NCBI RefSeq assembly: GCF_019550795.1
Contig: NZ_CP080545.1
Location: 1,259,501 to 1,323,500 of the forward strand
DNA length: 64,000 bases
Source: Paenibacillus sp. sptzw28
Lineage (GTDB): Bacteria; Bacillota; Bacilli; Paenibacillales; Paenibacillaceae
Direction of reading: 5' to 3'
Shown piece by piece: positions 8,227 to 17,299 of this stretch. Position 1 is the stretch's first letter, and each line of letters starts with the position of its first letter. A model generated the notes under the pieces. The model had not been told where the DNA came from and ran no database searches. It saw nothing but the letters and a program-made list of their open reading frames with translations. The position numbers and the translations under genes were made by a program.

Positions 8227-9108
8227 ATGAAGGAGAGCTTTGGAAGCAGGCTGTTTAATTCGGCGAACATACTTCTGTTGGCACTGATAGGCATTGTTAC
8301 TGTATTCCCTTTGTATTACGTGTTTGTAGTCTCTTTCACACAGCCGCACGAATACCTGCAGAAGAGCGGCTTTGTACTGTTTCCGCAGAGCTGGACGCTC
8401 GCCTCTTACGAGTATTTGCTGAACACCTCAGCGTTCAAGAACGCGATGCTGGTGAGTATTTTTCTGGCAACGGTCGGAACGGGCTTGAGCTTGTTTTTCA
8501 CGGCGGCTATGGCTTTCGGGGTATCTCGAAAGAGACTCAGAGGCAGAAAAATCATTATGATGATGGTGCTGCTGAGCATCTTGTTCAATCCGGGCATCAT
8601 CCCGAATTACCTGGTTGTGCGCGACCTTGGGCTGATTAACAGTATATGGTCGCTTATTATTCCGGTGCTGATCAGCGGGTGGAACATCATTCTTATGAAA
8701 AGCTTCTTCGACAGCATACCGGTAGAACTCGAGGAGGCCGCCATGATTGACGGCTCCAATGATATGGGTACTTTCTTCCGTATCGTGATTCCATTGTCCG
8801 CGCCTGCACTGGCGGCATTCGGGCTGTTCTACGCGGTAGGTTATTGGAACACGTTCTTTAATGCGGTCCTGTTCATTAATGACTATACCAAAGTGCCTTT
8901 GCAGATTGTGCTGAGGAACATGCTGATCGATTCGGAGATGTCCACGGGAGGAGCCGCAGCAGCGGAAATGATCTCGGATAAGCAGATTCCGTCGCAGACG
9001 CTTAAGATGGCTGCGGTCGTTATCGCCACCTTCCCGATCCTCATCGTCTATCCGTTCCTTCAAAAACATTTCGCCAAGGGCGTTATGCTGGGCTCGGTCA
9101 AAGGTTGA
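8227..9108 (+). CDS. Carbohydrate ABC transporter permease, YtcP/AraQ type
   Basis: 293 residues with about six helices. The N-terminus NILLALIGIVTVFPLYYVFVVSFTQ and the C-terminus YPFLQKHFAKGVMLGSVKG are hallmarks of the YtcP-type second permease. The EAA loop is LEEAAMIDGSNDMGTFFRIVIP. Start ATG 8227 follows GGGGGAAGGA. It forms the translocation channel with the gene 24 bases upstream. Confidence 0.93.
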   Translation: MKESFGSRLFNSANILLLALIGIVTVFPLYYVFVVSFTQPHEYLQKSGFVLFPQSWTLASYEYLLNTSAFKNAMLVSIFLATVGTGLSLFFTAAMAFGVSRKRLRGRKIIMMMVLLSILFNPGIIPNYLVVRDLGLINSIWSLIIPVLISGWNIILMKSFFDSIPVELEEAAMIDGSNDMGTFFRIVIPLSAPALAAFGLFYAVGYWNTFFNAVLFINDYTKVPLQIVLRNMLIDSEMSTGGAAAAEMISDKQIPSQTLKMAAVVIATFPILIVYPFLQKHFAKGVMLGSVKG

Positions 9109-9144
9109 CCGATGAGAGAAGATAACCAGGGGAGGTTTTTGTTT

Positions 9145-10644
9145 GTGAAGAGAGCAATAACGCAAGTTTCGGCGGCAGCGCTGCTGGCGGTAACTGTTTT
9201 GACAAGTGCTTGCTCCAGCTCCCAGGAAGCAGCGGATGCGGAAGGCGGGAAGGATTCTCCTACGACGATTTCGATCTTGAGCAATTTCTCGATCGCGCAG
9301 CCGCCTGCCGCCGATAGTCCGATTACGAAGGAATTCGAGAAAAGGACAAACACGAAGCTCGATATCACATGGAGCTCGGATAACGGGTTTAACGACAAGC
9401 TGAATGTGCTGCTGGCTTCCGGCGATCTTCCCGATCTCATCAAGCTGCCGGATACGACTTCCATTCCTCAGTTCAGGACGATGGTGAAGCAGGGCGCGTT
9501 CTGGGACCTCACGCCTTTTATCAGCGATTATAAGAACCTGATGGAAACACCCCAGCCAATTTGGGACAAAACGAAGATTGACGGTAAAAATTACGTCGTG
9601 CCTATTGTACGGCCTTTGGAGGGCGGGGGCACATTCGCGATTCGCCGGGATTGGCTGGATAAATTGGGTCTCCAAATGCCGACGACGATGGATGAATTGT
9701 ATGAAGTCATGAAAGCTTTTAAAGAGAAACAGCCGGACGGACAGAAGGATACGTATGGTTATACGATGCGTGTGAACGGTTTGATCGATAACGCGTTCAC
9801 AGGCTCTAACGGCAAATGGAAGCTGGTCGACGGCAAGCTGATTGACGTGACATTGGAACCGACTTCGCGGGACGCCATCCTCTACAAGAAGAAATTGTAC
9901 GATGAAGGGCTTATTCCGCCGGACTTCTCGGTCATGAAAGACGATCAGTACTGGGATTTGGCGACAAGCGGCAGGGCCGGATTGACAGGGGAAACGATTG
10001 AAGCCTTATGGCGCTGGACATATGATCAATGGAAGCGGGACCCTAAGGTAACATGGGAGCCGATGGTTTCCATCGATGCAGGCCAAGGTCAGTTCAACGG
10101 GCAAAATTCAGGCTTTATCGGCGTGGCCGCCATTCCGAAGAAGGTCCCGGAAGCAAAGGTGAAGAAGATTCTGGCACTCCTCGATTACGGAGCGTCGGAG
10201 GAAGGCAGCACTTTATCCCAATACGGGATTGAAGGCGTGCACTATAAGAAGGAAGACGGATTTTTCGTGACGAACGAGCAATCGGTCAAGGATAGTGTCG
10301 GGACAGGATCCTTCGGCAAGCTGTTCATGAAGTATGACCCATATATGTATGCTTTCGCCCCGGGAATGCCGAAGGAAGTATTCGAACGCAATAAGAAAAT
10401 TATCGATGCCAAGTCCAAACTGAGCACGCCTAACCCGGCAGTAGGATTGGTATCTGAGACGGATCAGAAGGTTGGGGCCGACTACAATAAGAAGATCGGC
10501 GATTTGAAGACTCAAATTATTATGGGCAAAGCCAGCATAGATGAATGGGATAAACTCGTGACCGAGCTGAAGCAGGACAGCACTTATCTGAAAATTATCG
10601 AAGAAATGAATGCAGCTTATAAAGCGCGCATGGGGACCCAGTAA
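9145..10644 (+). CDS. Extracellular sugar-binding lipoprotein of the ABC importer
   Basis: The lipoprotein signal is KRAITQVSAAALLAVTVLTSAC, with lipobox LTSAC: lipid would attach at that Cys, leaving an Ala/Asp/Glu-rich linker. GTG 9145 is the better start because AGGGGAGG (9128-9135) lies nine bases upstream; an in-frame ATG at 9112 would add 11 polar residues before the signal. The mature part fits the family-1 solute-binding fold of LipO/YtcQ-type proteins (499 residues, RRDWLDKLGLQMPTTMDELYEVMKAFK, with typical GYTMRVNG). It is anchored on the outer face of the membrane and hands substrate to the two permeases upstream. Confidence 0.92.
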   Translation: MKRAITQVSAAALLAVTVLTSACSSSQEAADAEGGKDSPTTISILSNFSIAQPPAADSPITKEFEKRTNTKLDITWSSDNGFNDKLNVLLASGDLPDLIKLPDTTSIPQFRTMVKQGAFWDLTPFISDYKNLMETPQPIWDKTKIDGKNYVVPIVRPLEGGGTFAIRRDWLDKLGLQMPTTMDELYEVMKAFKEKQPDGQKDTYGYTMRVNGLIDNAFTGSNGKWKLVDGKLIDVTLEPTSRDAILYKKKLYDEGLIPPDFSVMKDDQYWDLATSGRAGLTGETIEALWRWTYDQWKRDPKVTWEPMVSIDAGQGQFNGQNSGFIGVAAIPKKVPEAKVKKILALLDYGASEEGSTLSQYGIEGVHYKKEDGFFVTNEQSVKDSVGTGSFGKLFMKYDPYMYAFAPGMPKEVFERNKKIIDAKSKLSTPNPAVGLVSETDQKVGADYNKKIGDLKTQIIMGKASIDEWDKLVTELKQDSTYLKIIEEMNAAYKARMGTQ

Positions 10645-10667
10645 AAGTACTAAGGAGAGTGGAGTGT

Positions 10668-11030
10668 ATGGCTACCATTACGGACCTCAGGAAACAGGAT
10701 CCGCAGCGAATGTTTGAACAGGATTGGGGAAGAATTCAGTGGCTCTGCGGCCGGGATATCGATGCGGACAGCGAAATGACGTTCGGCATGGTCTATATCC
10801 ATGCGGGTCAAGCGAACCCGAGACACGTTCATCCGAATTGCGAAGAGATCATTTTTATCCTGTCGGGTGAATGCGATCATACTTTGGGTGACGAAACCTA
10901 TCATCTGGAGCCCGGCATGATGCTGCGCATTCCGCGTAATGTACCTCATAATGCTACGACAACAAGCTGGGAGCCGTGCAGAATGATCATCGCTTATTCG
11001 TCACCGGACCGTCAAACGATCGGAGAGTAG
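10668..11030 (+). CDS. Cupin-domain protein
   Basis: 120 residues. The two cupin motifs are PRHVHPNCEEIIFILSGE and PGMMLRIPRNVPHNATT, which place His, His, Glu and His as metal ligands. Such small cupins act as sugar isomerases, epimerases, dioxygenases or binding proteins. ATG 10668 follows TAAGGAGAGTGGAG. It lies 23 bases after the binding-protein gene in the same operon. That context favours a sugar-related step, for example anomer or keto-sugar isomerisation, but this is inference. Confidence 0.82.
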   Translation: MATITDLRKQDPQRMFEQDWGRIQWLCGRDIDADSEMTFGMVYIHAGQANPRHVHPNCEEIIFILSGECDHTLGDETYHLEPGMMLRIPRNVPHNATTTSWEPCRMIIAYSSPDRQTIGE

Positions 11031-11112
11031 GATTTTCAGCGGTTTGAAATCGTTGGCCCTGAAGCTGCCTTGGAAGGTCTAATTTATTTATAAAGATTGT
11101 GAGGTCCTAATC

Positions 11113-11865
11113 ATGAGTATTAAGCTGGCTTTCTCCCGGCCGACTTCCATATCCGAGGAGCAGACGCTGCTATTTGAACAATACAGAACGACCGGATACG
11201 ACGGGCTGCAGCTCAAGTGGGGGCAATATTCCCCTTATTTGAACGAGCCGGAACGGTTCAAGGAACAATGGGGTCACCTGTCAGGAGTAGGCTCGGCGCT
11301 CATTGCAGGCGGCAGTCTGGATGAGACGAATGTGGAGCTGCTGCGCAGCATATATCGTTTTGCAGCGGGCATCGGCACAGAGATGATCGTCTTCTGCCAT
11401 GGGATTGCAAGAGCGGATGTGACGGCGGATGATATTCGCCGGTATGCTGATGTCCTTTCGGAGCTTGGGCTTGAAGCGCAGCAGCACGGCATCAAACTCT
11501 CGCTCCATCATCATCACAATAATCCTGTGATGTACCGAGAGGATTTTGACATTTTCTACGATCGCGCCAAGCAAGGGGCAGTCGGATTGACCGTGGATAC
11601 CGCCCATTTGGTGAAATCCGGCGTCGAGGATGTGGCGGAGATCATTCGCAGCTTCCGTCCCGTGATCGATAATTTCCATCTGAAGGATTTCGAGCAGGGG
11701 GAGTGGAAGGTGCTTGGCCATGGAGCGATCCCGTTCGATCCTATTTTTCAGGCGATACGGGATATCGGCTACAGCGGCTGGGTCTCGGCGGACGAGGAAA
11801 GCGGCAGCGGCGTGCTCGAAGGTATGCAGGATTGCTACGCTTATATGAGAAATGGCTTGAAGTAA
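11113..11865 (+). CDS. Sugar phosphate isomerase/epimerase-like TIM-barrel protein (xylose isomerase-like fold)
   Basis: 250 residues, close to the family norm. The motifs SLHHHHNNPV (metal-binding His region), GLTVDTAHLVKSG (Asp-x-x-His), and DNFHLKDFEQGEW (His and Asp) match the AP-endonuclease-2/xylose-isomerase-like barrel that binds two metal ions. Members include hydroxypyruvate isomerase, inosose dehydratase and ketose 3-epimerases. Start ATG 11113 has TGTGAGG upstream. It is gene six of the operon, after an 82-base gap in which I see no terminator. It probably rearranges the oxidised sugar made by the first gene. Confidence 0.82.
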   Translation: MSIKLAFSRPTSISEEQTLLFEQYRTTGYDGLQLKWGQYSPYLNEPERFKEQWGHLSGVGSALIAGGSLDETNVELLRSIYRFAAGIGTEMIVFCHGIARADVTADDIRRYADVLSELGLEAQQHGIKLSLHHHHNNPVMYREDFDIFYDRAKQGAVGLTVDTAHLVKSGVEDVAEIIRSFRPVIDNFHLKDFEQGEWKVLGHGAIPFDPIFQAIRDIGYSGWVSADEESGSGVLEGMQDCYAYMRNGLK

Positions 11866-11894
11866 ACTGCAGATCCTTGAAGGAGCTGGGTGAA

Positions 11895-13124
11895 ATGGGG
11901 AAAAAGGCGGTTCTGATCGGGGCCCTTGACACGAAGGGAGAGGAATTCCGCTTCGTCAAGAATACGATCGAAGCATGCGGTCATGCGACATTGATCATAG
12001 ATACGGGGGTGATCGGGGATCCTCTCTTCCAGCCTGATGTGCCGGCGGATGAGGTGGCCGCAGCAGGAGGTTCAAGCTTGGAAGAGCTGCGAAGGGGGAA
12101 TGATCGCGGCACAGCGGTTGCTGTCATGACCCGTGGCGCTGCGAAGATCGCTGCCGAACTTGAGCGCGAGGGAGTCATCGGAGGAGCGTTCGGAATGGGA
12201 GGGACGGCCGGTACGACCGTTGCATCGGCCGCCCTGCAGGCGCTTCCGATCGGTATTCCGAAGCTGCTGGTATCAACGGTTGCTTCCGGAAATACTCGTC
12301 CCTATGTGGGCGTGAAAGATATTATGATGATGTACTCGGTTGTCGATATCGCGGGCATTAACAAGCTTTCACGAAGAATATTGAGCAATGCCGCTTACGC
12401 CCTGGCGGGGATGATCCGGGAAACAGGGAAGGAAGAAGAAGCCGTCGACGATAGAACGACGCTTGGCATAACGATGTTCGGCGTCACGACCCCCTGCGCG
12501 ACTCGGGTACGCGAAGCTCTTGAGAAGAAGGGATACGACCTGCTTGTATTCCACGCGACGGGCACGGGCGGAATGGCGATGGAGGAACTGATCAAAGCCG
12601 GTTACATCAAGGGCGTAGCCGATATTACAACGACGGAGCTCGCGGACGAACTGGTAGGCGGCATATTCAGCGCCGGTCCGAACCGTCTGGAAGCGGCCGG
12701 TCAGTCCGGCATTCCTCAGGTGGTGTCAATCGGTGCGCTCGATATGGTTAATTTCGGTCCGCCGGAGACGGTTCCGGATAAGTTTAAGGACAGAGTGTTC
12801 TATCAGCATAACCCGACAACGACACTGATGAGAACGACCGTGGATGAGAACCGCGTGCTGGGGCGCATTCTTGCAGGGAAGCTGAATGAAAGCGCTGCTC
12901 CGACGGTTGTCGTTTTCCCGAAAGGCGGAGTATCCTTGCTCGATGTGACAGCCAAGCCGTTCGAGGGCATAGAGGAACGGCAGGCGTTATATGAGGAGAT
13001 CAGGCAGCATCTGAAGGCGGACATTCCGTTGATCGAGATGGAGCAGGATATTAACGATCCTGCGGTAGCCGATATGATATCTGACCAGCTGCTTAAGCTG
13101 CTGGAGCATAGTAAGGAAGGATAG
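11895..13124 (+). CDS. Tm-1-like ATP-binding protein (UPF0261 family)
   Basis: [22 protein letters not shown] is the signature start of the family. Further conserved segments are [46 protein letters not shown] and [16 protein letters not shown]. Relatives include the N-terminal half of the tomato Tm-1 virus-resistance protein, which binds ATP. Its enzymatic role in bacteria is not established as far as I know. ATG 11895 follows AAGGAGCTGGGTGAA; the frame is open further upstream but only through the antisense of the previous gene's end. 409 residues. The next gene, eight bases on, encodes the barrel half found fused to this domain in eukaryotic relatives. Confidence 0.88.
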   Translation: MGKKAVLIGALDTKGEEFRFVKNTIEACGHATLIIDTGVIGDPLFQPDVPADEVAAAGGSSLEELRRGNDRGTAVAVMTRGAAKIAAELEREGVIGGAFGMGGTAGTTVASAALQALPIGIPKLLVSTVASGNTRPYVGVKDIMMMYSVVDIAGINKLSRRILSNAAYALAGMIRETGKEEEAVDDRTTLGITMFGVTTPCATRVREALEKKGYDLLVFHATGTGGMAMEELIKAGYIKGVADITTTELADELVGGIFSAGPNRLEAAGQSGIPQVVSIGALDMVNFGPPETVPDKFKDRVFYQHNPTTTLMRTTVDENRVLGRILAGKLNESAAPTVVVFPKGGVSLLDVTAKPFEGIEERQALYEEIRQHLKADIPLIEMEQDINDPAVADMISDQLLKLLEHSKEG

Positions 13125-13131
13125 GGGAGCA

Positions 13132-13959
13132 ATGGCGATATCAAGGCGGGAAATAGTGCAAAACCTTCGCTCACAGCTGGAAAATGGGCGTTTTATCGTA
13201 GGGGCCGGAGCCGGAACCGGACTGTCGGCGAAGTGCGCGGAAGCGGGCGGCGTCGATATGATCATTATTTACAATTCGGGCCGCTACCGGATGGCCGGAC
13301 GGGGATCTTTGGCCGGCTTGATGCCTTACGGCGATGCCAACCAAATCGTAATGGATATGGGCGGCGAAGTGCTGCCCATCGTGCAGAACACCCCGGTGCT
13401 TGCCGGAGTATGCGGTACAGATCCTTTCAGGCTGATGGATGTTTATCTCAAGCAGCTCAAGGGGATGGGATTCTCGGGCGTGCAAAATTTCCCCACCGTC
13501 GGCCTGATTGACGGTGTTTTCAGACAAAACCTCGAAGAAACGGGTATGGGCTATCACCTGGAAGTGGATATGATCCGTAAAGCCCACGAACTGGATTTAT
13601 TGACTACTCCGTACGTATTCAATGAAGAGGATGCCATTAATATGGCCAAAGCTGGAGCGGACGTATTGGTCGCTCATGTTGGACTGACCACCAAAGGCAG
13701 CATCGGCGCCAAGACCGCTTTGACACTAGACGAATCAGCCGTTCTGGTGCAGAAAATTCACGATGCGGGCAAATCGGTTAATCCTGATATTCTGGTAATT
13801 TGCCACGGCGGCCCTATCTCGGAGCCGGAAGATGTCGAATATGTGCTGGGCCGCACGAGCGGCGTTGTCGGATTTTTCGGGGCTTCGAGCATTGAGCGCC
13901 TGCCTACGGAGGTAGCCATTACCGAGCAGGTAAGAAGATTTAAGAAGCTGATGAAATAA
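13132..13959 (+). CDS. Phosphoenolpyruvate hydrolase family TIM-barrel protein
   Basis: 275 residues. The start [50 protein letters not shown] is highly typical of the bacterial protein annotated as phosphoenolpyruvate hydrolase and as the TIM-barrel half of Tm-1-like proteins. Other conserved parts are [37 protein letters not shown] and [21 protein letters not shown]. The barrel resembles isocitrate-lyase/PEP-mutase enzymes that cut C-C or P-C bonds. ATG 13132 follows AGGGGAGC. It is the last gene of the operon and is followed by a strong terminator. With the Tm-1-like gene it may catalyse a cleavage step yielding a three-carbon product (inference). Confidence 0.87.
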   Translation: MAISRREIVQNLRSQLENGRFIVGAGAGTGLSAKCAEAGGVDMIIIYNSGRYRMAGRGSLAGLMPYGDANQIVMDMGGEVLPIVQNTPVLAGVCGTDPFRLMDVYLKQLKGMGFSGVQNFPTVGLIDGVFRQNLEETGMGYHLEVDMIRKAHELDLLTTPYVFNEEDAINMAKAGADVLVAHVGLTTKGSIGAKTALTLDESAVLVQKIHDAGKSVNPDILVICHGGPISEPEDVEYVLGRTSGVVGFFGASSIERLPTEVAITEQVRRFKKLMK

Positions 13960-13965
13960 TAGGCA

Positions 13966-14022
13966 TGCAGCCCTCACAACGCCTCCCAGATAACGGGAAG
14001 CCGCGTGAGGGCTGTTTTTTTT
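13966..14022 (+). terminator. Rho-independent terminator of the eight-gene operon
   Basis: CAGCCCTCAC (13968-13977) pairs with GTGAGGGCTG (14005-14014), followed by eight T. A strong signal at the operon end. Confidence 0.92.
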
Positions 14023-14256
14023 GCATAGCTTTATGCTGGCCACCTCTTTTAACCAAATGATGGAAATGGTAAAATGGTGGAGGTAACGGGTCAGAATCGC
14101 TCTGGCATCGTCAGCTCAATGTGACCATATCCGCACTCTTCCTCTTCTTAGACTTTTACTCTAATACGGCAACTCCGCTGCTTGCAAGCTCAGTTACTTC
14201 AATGATCGTTTGAATCTTAATTCGAAAAAAATTTATTTAGAAGAGAGGTTATTGCG

Positions 14257-14781
14257 ATGTTCAAGCTGTTGCTTGCGACCAGAGGATTGGCGGTGCTGCT
14301 CCTCGGCATCTTCGCCGGCGGTGTCGCTTTCACGGTGATCGCTCCATCCTTAATGGAGCTCCCCGGTCCCGACTACACGCGATACTGGCAGGCCCTCAAC
14401 GTCGATTACGGCCGTGCCATGCCGATACTCCTCATGACAAGTATTGTTTTGGTTCTTATCACCACTATACTCTCGTACCGACGCGGTAACCTCATATTCG
14501 TTCTCAGCGTCCTTGCCCTTCTGCTAATCGTACTCACTGTCGCTCTTACTCTTACCATGATGGAGCCGCTTAACCAACTCGCCGATACCTGGGACCCCGA
14601 TCAGCTGCCCGCGGATTGGGAAGAGGTGCGGCAACGCTGGCTTGCCCTGCATACCGTGCGCACGGTACTTGCCGTTGGGGCGTTTGCCGCGCTTCTGGCT
14701 GCTCACACCGTCAATCGGGCCAGCGCCCCGCTGCAAGTGAATGCGGACAAGATCCAGATAGGCTCGACCGGTGCCCGCTAG
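14257..14781 (+). CDS. DUF1772 family integral membrane protein
   Basis: 174 residues with four hydrophobic segments: VLLLGIFAGGVAFTVIAP, ILLMTSIVLVLITTIL, LIFVLSVLALLLIVLTVALTL and a C-terminal TVLAVGAFAALLAAHTV. The block WDPDQLPADWEEVRQRWLALHTVRTVLA is the typical DUF1772 motif, a family that includes fungal anthrone oxygenases. Function in bacteria is unknown. ATG 14257 follows AGAGAGG. It stands alone between a terminator and a convergent superoxide dismutase gene, so neighbours give no clue. Confidence 0.75.
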   Translation: MFKLLLATRGLAVLLLGIFAGGVAFTVIAPSLMELPGPDYTRYWQALNVDYGRAMPILLMTSIVLVLITTILSYRRGNLIFVLSVLALLLIVLTVALTLTMMEPLNQLADTWDPDQLPADWEEVRQRWLALHTVRTVLAVGAFAALLAAHTVNRASAPLQVNADKIQIGSTGAR

Positions 14782-14898
14782 GTAGGTAGGACTATCGAGG
14801 AAAAAATGGGGCATGCCGCAATGGGCTGCCCCTCAATCGTTGTTAAGTTATCAGATCCGTTCACAACGAAATACAGAGTGCTGCAATCAACGGTCGTT

Positions 14899-15633
14899 TC
14901 ACATCGGGATATTGGCGCCGGCGACACGATCGCCGGAATTACCGGCCGGATCGGTCATTTCATCGTCCTCACCGGCATGAATAATGATGGAACGTCCCAG
15001 CAGCGAATCGGTCTTGCCGGGTTCCAGCGTGGCATTCTCGACCAGAAAGGTCGCCTCGGCTGTGCCGTTCTCGCCTACGACCAGATTCGGCAGGTCGCCT
15101 AGGTGATGGCCTTCGGGATTTAGAAGTCCGTGCTTTTTTACTTCCGGATTGAAATGGCCGTCTGCCATCTTGAAGTTGCTTCCTGCAAATGCGCTTTCGT
15201 GAATGTGGATACCATGCTTGCCTGGCGTCAAGCCGGATACTTTCACGGTGATTTCCACGCCGTTCGCTTGCTGCTTTAAGACGGCACTGCCAATGGTTTG
15301 TCCTTTGGCATCCACAAAAGTGGCTGTCGGAGCCCCGATGGAAACGGATCTCCCGTTACCTTCCCAATACACGGGTTGACCGAGCAGGCTGCTCACCATG
15401 CGAACCGGTACATAGGTTGTACCGCGGTAGTCCAGCGATTCAGGCACCTGAGTGCCGCCGTTATCGTATAGGCCGTCCGCTGAAGATTTGTTTTCTCCCT
15501 GAACGAAAAGCGATACCCTGTCCAGGTTTGCTTCGATCTTGTCGCCGGCGGCTAGTGCCACGCCAGAGAAGAATACCGATCCGCATAAGAATGATACGGC
15601 AAGGTGTTTAATAGAATAATTCTTTTCACTCAT
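14899..15633 (-). CDS. Secreted Cu/Zn superoxide dismutase fused to a copper-amine-oxidase-type stalk domain
   Basis: 244 residues. Residues 1-29 form a signal peptide (HLAVSFLCGSVFFSGVALA). Residues 45-100 (YRGTTYVPVRMVSSLLGQPVYWEGNGRSVSIG) match the stalk domain PF07833. Residues 105-244 match Cu/Zn SOD, which turns superoxide into oxygen and hydrogen peroxide. The metal ligands are present: HIH in GKHGIHIHES, His in GHFNPEVKKHG, EGHHLGD, and His in SIIIHAGEDD. The two Cys that usually form the intrasubunit disulfide are absent (RVAGANI instead of RVACGxI). No partner genes are adjacent. It acts outside the membrane. Confidence 0.85.
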   Translation of the reverse strand: MSEKNYSIKHLAVSFLCGSVFFSGVALAAGDKIEANLDRVSLFVQGENKSSADGLYDNGGTQVPESLDYRGTTYVPVRMVSSLLGQPVYWEGNGRSVSIGAPTATFVDAKGQTIGSAVLKQQANGVEITVKVSGLTPGKHGIHIHESAFAGSNFKMADGHFNPEVKKHGLLNPEGHHLGDLPNLVVGENGTAEATFLVENATLEPGKTDSLLGRSIIIHAGEDDEMTDPAGNSGDRVAGANIPM

Positions 15634-15874
15634 CAGTTCTCATCCTCCGATGATTAAGTATTTGGATTACAAAGAAGCGCCAATCACATCCTTTATTGTA
15701 ATATCGAGTTTTTCATCAGGCTTAGCTATAATAGAGTAGCGGCGAAATTGAGCCTGTTTTTTATTTTTACCAACCGATGGTAACGGTGAATCACCGATGA
15801 ACGTGAAGCCGACTGTTTTTACTTGTATTCAAATAGACAGAAGAACAAGTCGATTAACCGAGAAAGGCTTAATT

Positions 15875-16195
15875 ATGAAGATTATAACTTTGTGCGGCTC
15901 TACCAAATTCAAAAATCAATTTGAACAAGCAAACGCATTTCTTACACTTCAAGGAAATATAGTAATCAGCCTTGCCTTCTTTGAGCAGAGTGAAGAGGTT
16001 GAAATCACACAAGAACAGGCTCAATTACTCGGAAACTTACATTTCCGGAAAATCGATATTTCCGATGAAATATTCGTCATTGACGTTGATGGTTACATAG
16101 GTAGCAGTACAAGAAGAGAAATTGAGTATGCTGAAAAAAAGGGAAAAGCAATTCGCTACTACTCTGATACAGAGATCGTGGGCTTTCAGTTGTAA
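15875..16195 (+). CDS. Nucleoside 2-deoxyribosyltransferase-like small protein
   Basis: 106 residues. The start KIITLCGSTKFKNQFEQANAFLTLQG and the block RKIDISDEIFVIDVDGYIGSSTRREIEYAEKKGKAIRY match a small protein often annotated as DUF4406-like or nucleoside 2-deoxyribosyltransferase-like, common in phages and Bacillales. Such proteins bind nucleotides; the reaction here is not known. ATG 15875 is preceded by AGAAAGG; the upstream ATG at 15797 lacks a binding site and would add 26 unlikely residues. Its last bases overlap the end of convergent ribD by 10 bases. Confidence 0.72.
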   Translation: MKIITLCGSTKFKNQFEQANAFLTLQGNIVISLAFFEQSEEVEITQEQAQLLGNLHFRKIDISDEIFVIDVDGYIGSSTRREIEYAEKKGKAIRYYSDTEIVGFQL

Positions 16196-17283
16196 GCAGG
16201 ATAGGCCGTAATGCAAATATCTTCGCCGCATTGTCGAACGGAATGGACCTTAACCTTGATCGCTTCATCCATCAATTCTAAGTCTTCACCCCCATAGGGT
16301 GTAATGGAATGCCGTCCCCCCAATACCTTCGGAGCGATATAAATTATCCACTTGTCAATAAGATTAGCGCGTAGAAATGAGCCGTTTACTTCGCTCCCAC
16401 CCTCCACCAGTAGAGAGGTTACTCCCCGGCGGTGCAAAATATCCGAAAGCGCATGCAGATCCAATCCGAACCTGGTTTCAGGGACGGACAGCACTTCAAC
16501 TCCCATCTGTTCCAGCTTATATACTTTTTCCGGGTCAGCATCCAACTTGGTGACAACCCAAGTTTGAACCTCCGAACAGTCGGTTACATGGGCATCATCC
16601 GGCAGCCTCAACTGCGAATCAAGGATAATACGGATGGGATTCTTTCCCCCTTCCGGCAAACGGGTGGTCAGGTGAGGATTATCGGTCAATACCGTATTTA
16701 TCCCGACCAATATGGCGTCGACCTCGTTCCTTATTTGATGTACCTCAAGCTGTGCTTCCTCGCCTGTGATCCACTTGGAATGCCCTGTTGACGCAGCTAA
16801 TTTCCCGTCCAAGGTCATAGCAGCCTTGGAGATGAAAAAAGGCCGCCGGTGTGTCATATGATGCACGAATTGTTCATTGAGTCGTCTGGCTTCCGATTCC
16901 AGTACGCCAACCTCGACCTCGATTCCCTCCTCTCGCAGCAATTGAATGCCGCGTCCGGCAACCATCGGATTCGGATCCTGCATGGCCACAACAACCCGTG
17001 CGATCCCGGAGCTTCGAATCAGTTCTGCGCAAGGAGGGGTCTTCCCGAAATGAGAGCAAGGCTCCAGCGTAACGTACAATGTTGCTCCCCTTGTATGGCC
17101 GCTTGCCATTTGGAAAGCGTGCACCTCAGCATGGGGTTCACCCGCCTTACGATGAACGCCGAGGCCGACAATTTGTCCATCATTAACGATGATGGCGCCA
17201 ACAACCGGATTCGGATTCGTTTTTCCAATCGCCGTAGCCGCCATGTCCAATGCGAGTTTCATAAAATGTTGGTCTGAGTTCAT
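16186..17283 (-). CDS. ribD: Bifunctional riboflavin biosynthesis deaminase/reductase RibD
   Basis: 365 residues, the usual length. The N-terminal deaminase (1-145) has the zinc motif GEPHAEVHAF and TLEPCSHFGKTPPCAELI, which deaminates the pyrimidine made by GTP cyclohydrolase II. The C-terminal reductase (146-365) has FFISKAAMTLDGKLAASTGHSKWITG and LLVEGGSEVNGSFL and reduces the ribosyl side chain with NADPH. It follows ribA on the minus strand after 16 bases, so the two form an operon under the upstream riboswitch. The other riboflavin genes (ribE, ribB, ribH) are not here, so this is either a split or a second set. Confidence 0.93.
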   Translation of the reverse strand: MNSDQHFMKLALDMAATAIGKTNPNPVVGAIIVNDGQIVGLGVHRKAGEPHAEVHAFQMASGHTRGATLYVTLEPCSHFGKTPPCAELIRSSGIARVVVAMQDPNPMVAGRGIQLLREEGIEVEVGVLESEARRLNEQFVHHMTHRRPFFISKAAMTLDGKLAASTGHSKWITGEEAQLEVHQIRNEVDAILVGINTVLTDNPHLTTRLPEGGKNPIRIILDSQLRLPDDAHVTDCSEVQTWVVTKLDADPEKVYKLEQMGVEVLSVPETRFGLDLHALSDILHRRGVTSLLVEGGSEVNGSFLRANLIDKWIIYIAPKVLGGRHSITPYGGEDLELMDEAIKVKVHSVRQCGEDICITAYPAYN

Positions 17284-17299
17284 GTTGTAATCCGGCTCC

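Noticed and set aside
8428..9675. 415-residue minus-strand open frame
   Set aside because: It lies antisense to the permease and lipoprotein genes, has the composition of a shadow frame (Arg/His/Gln-rich) and no motif.
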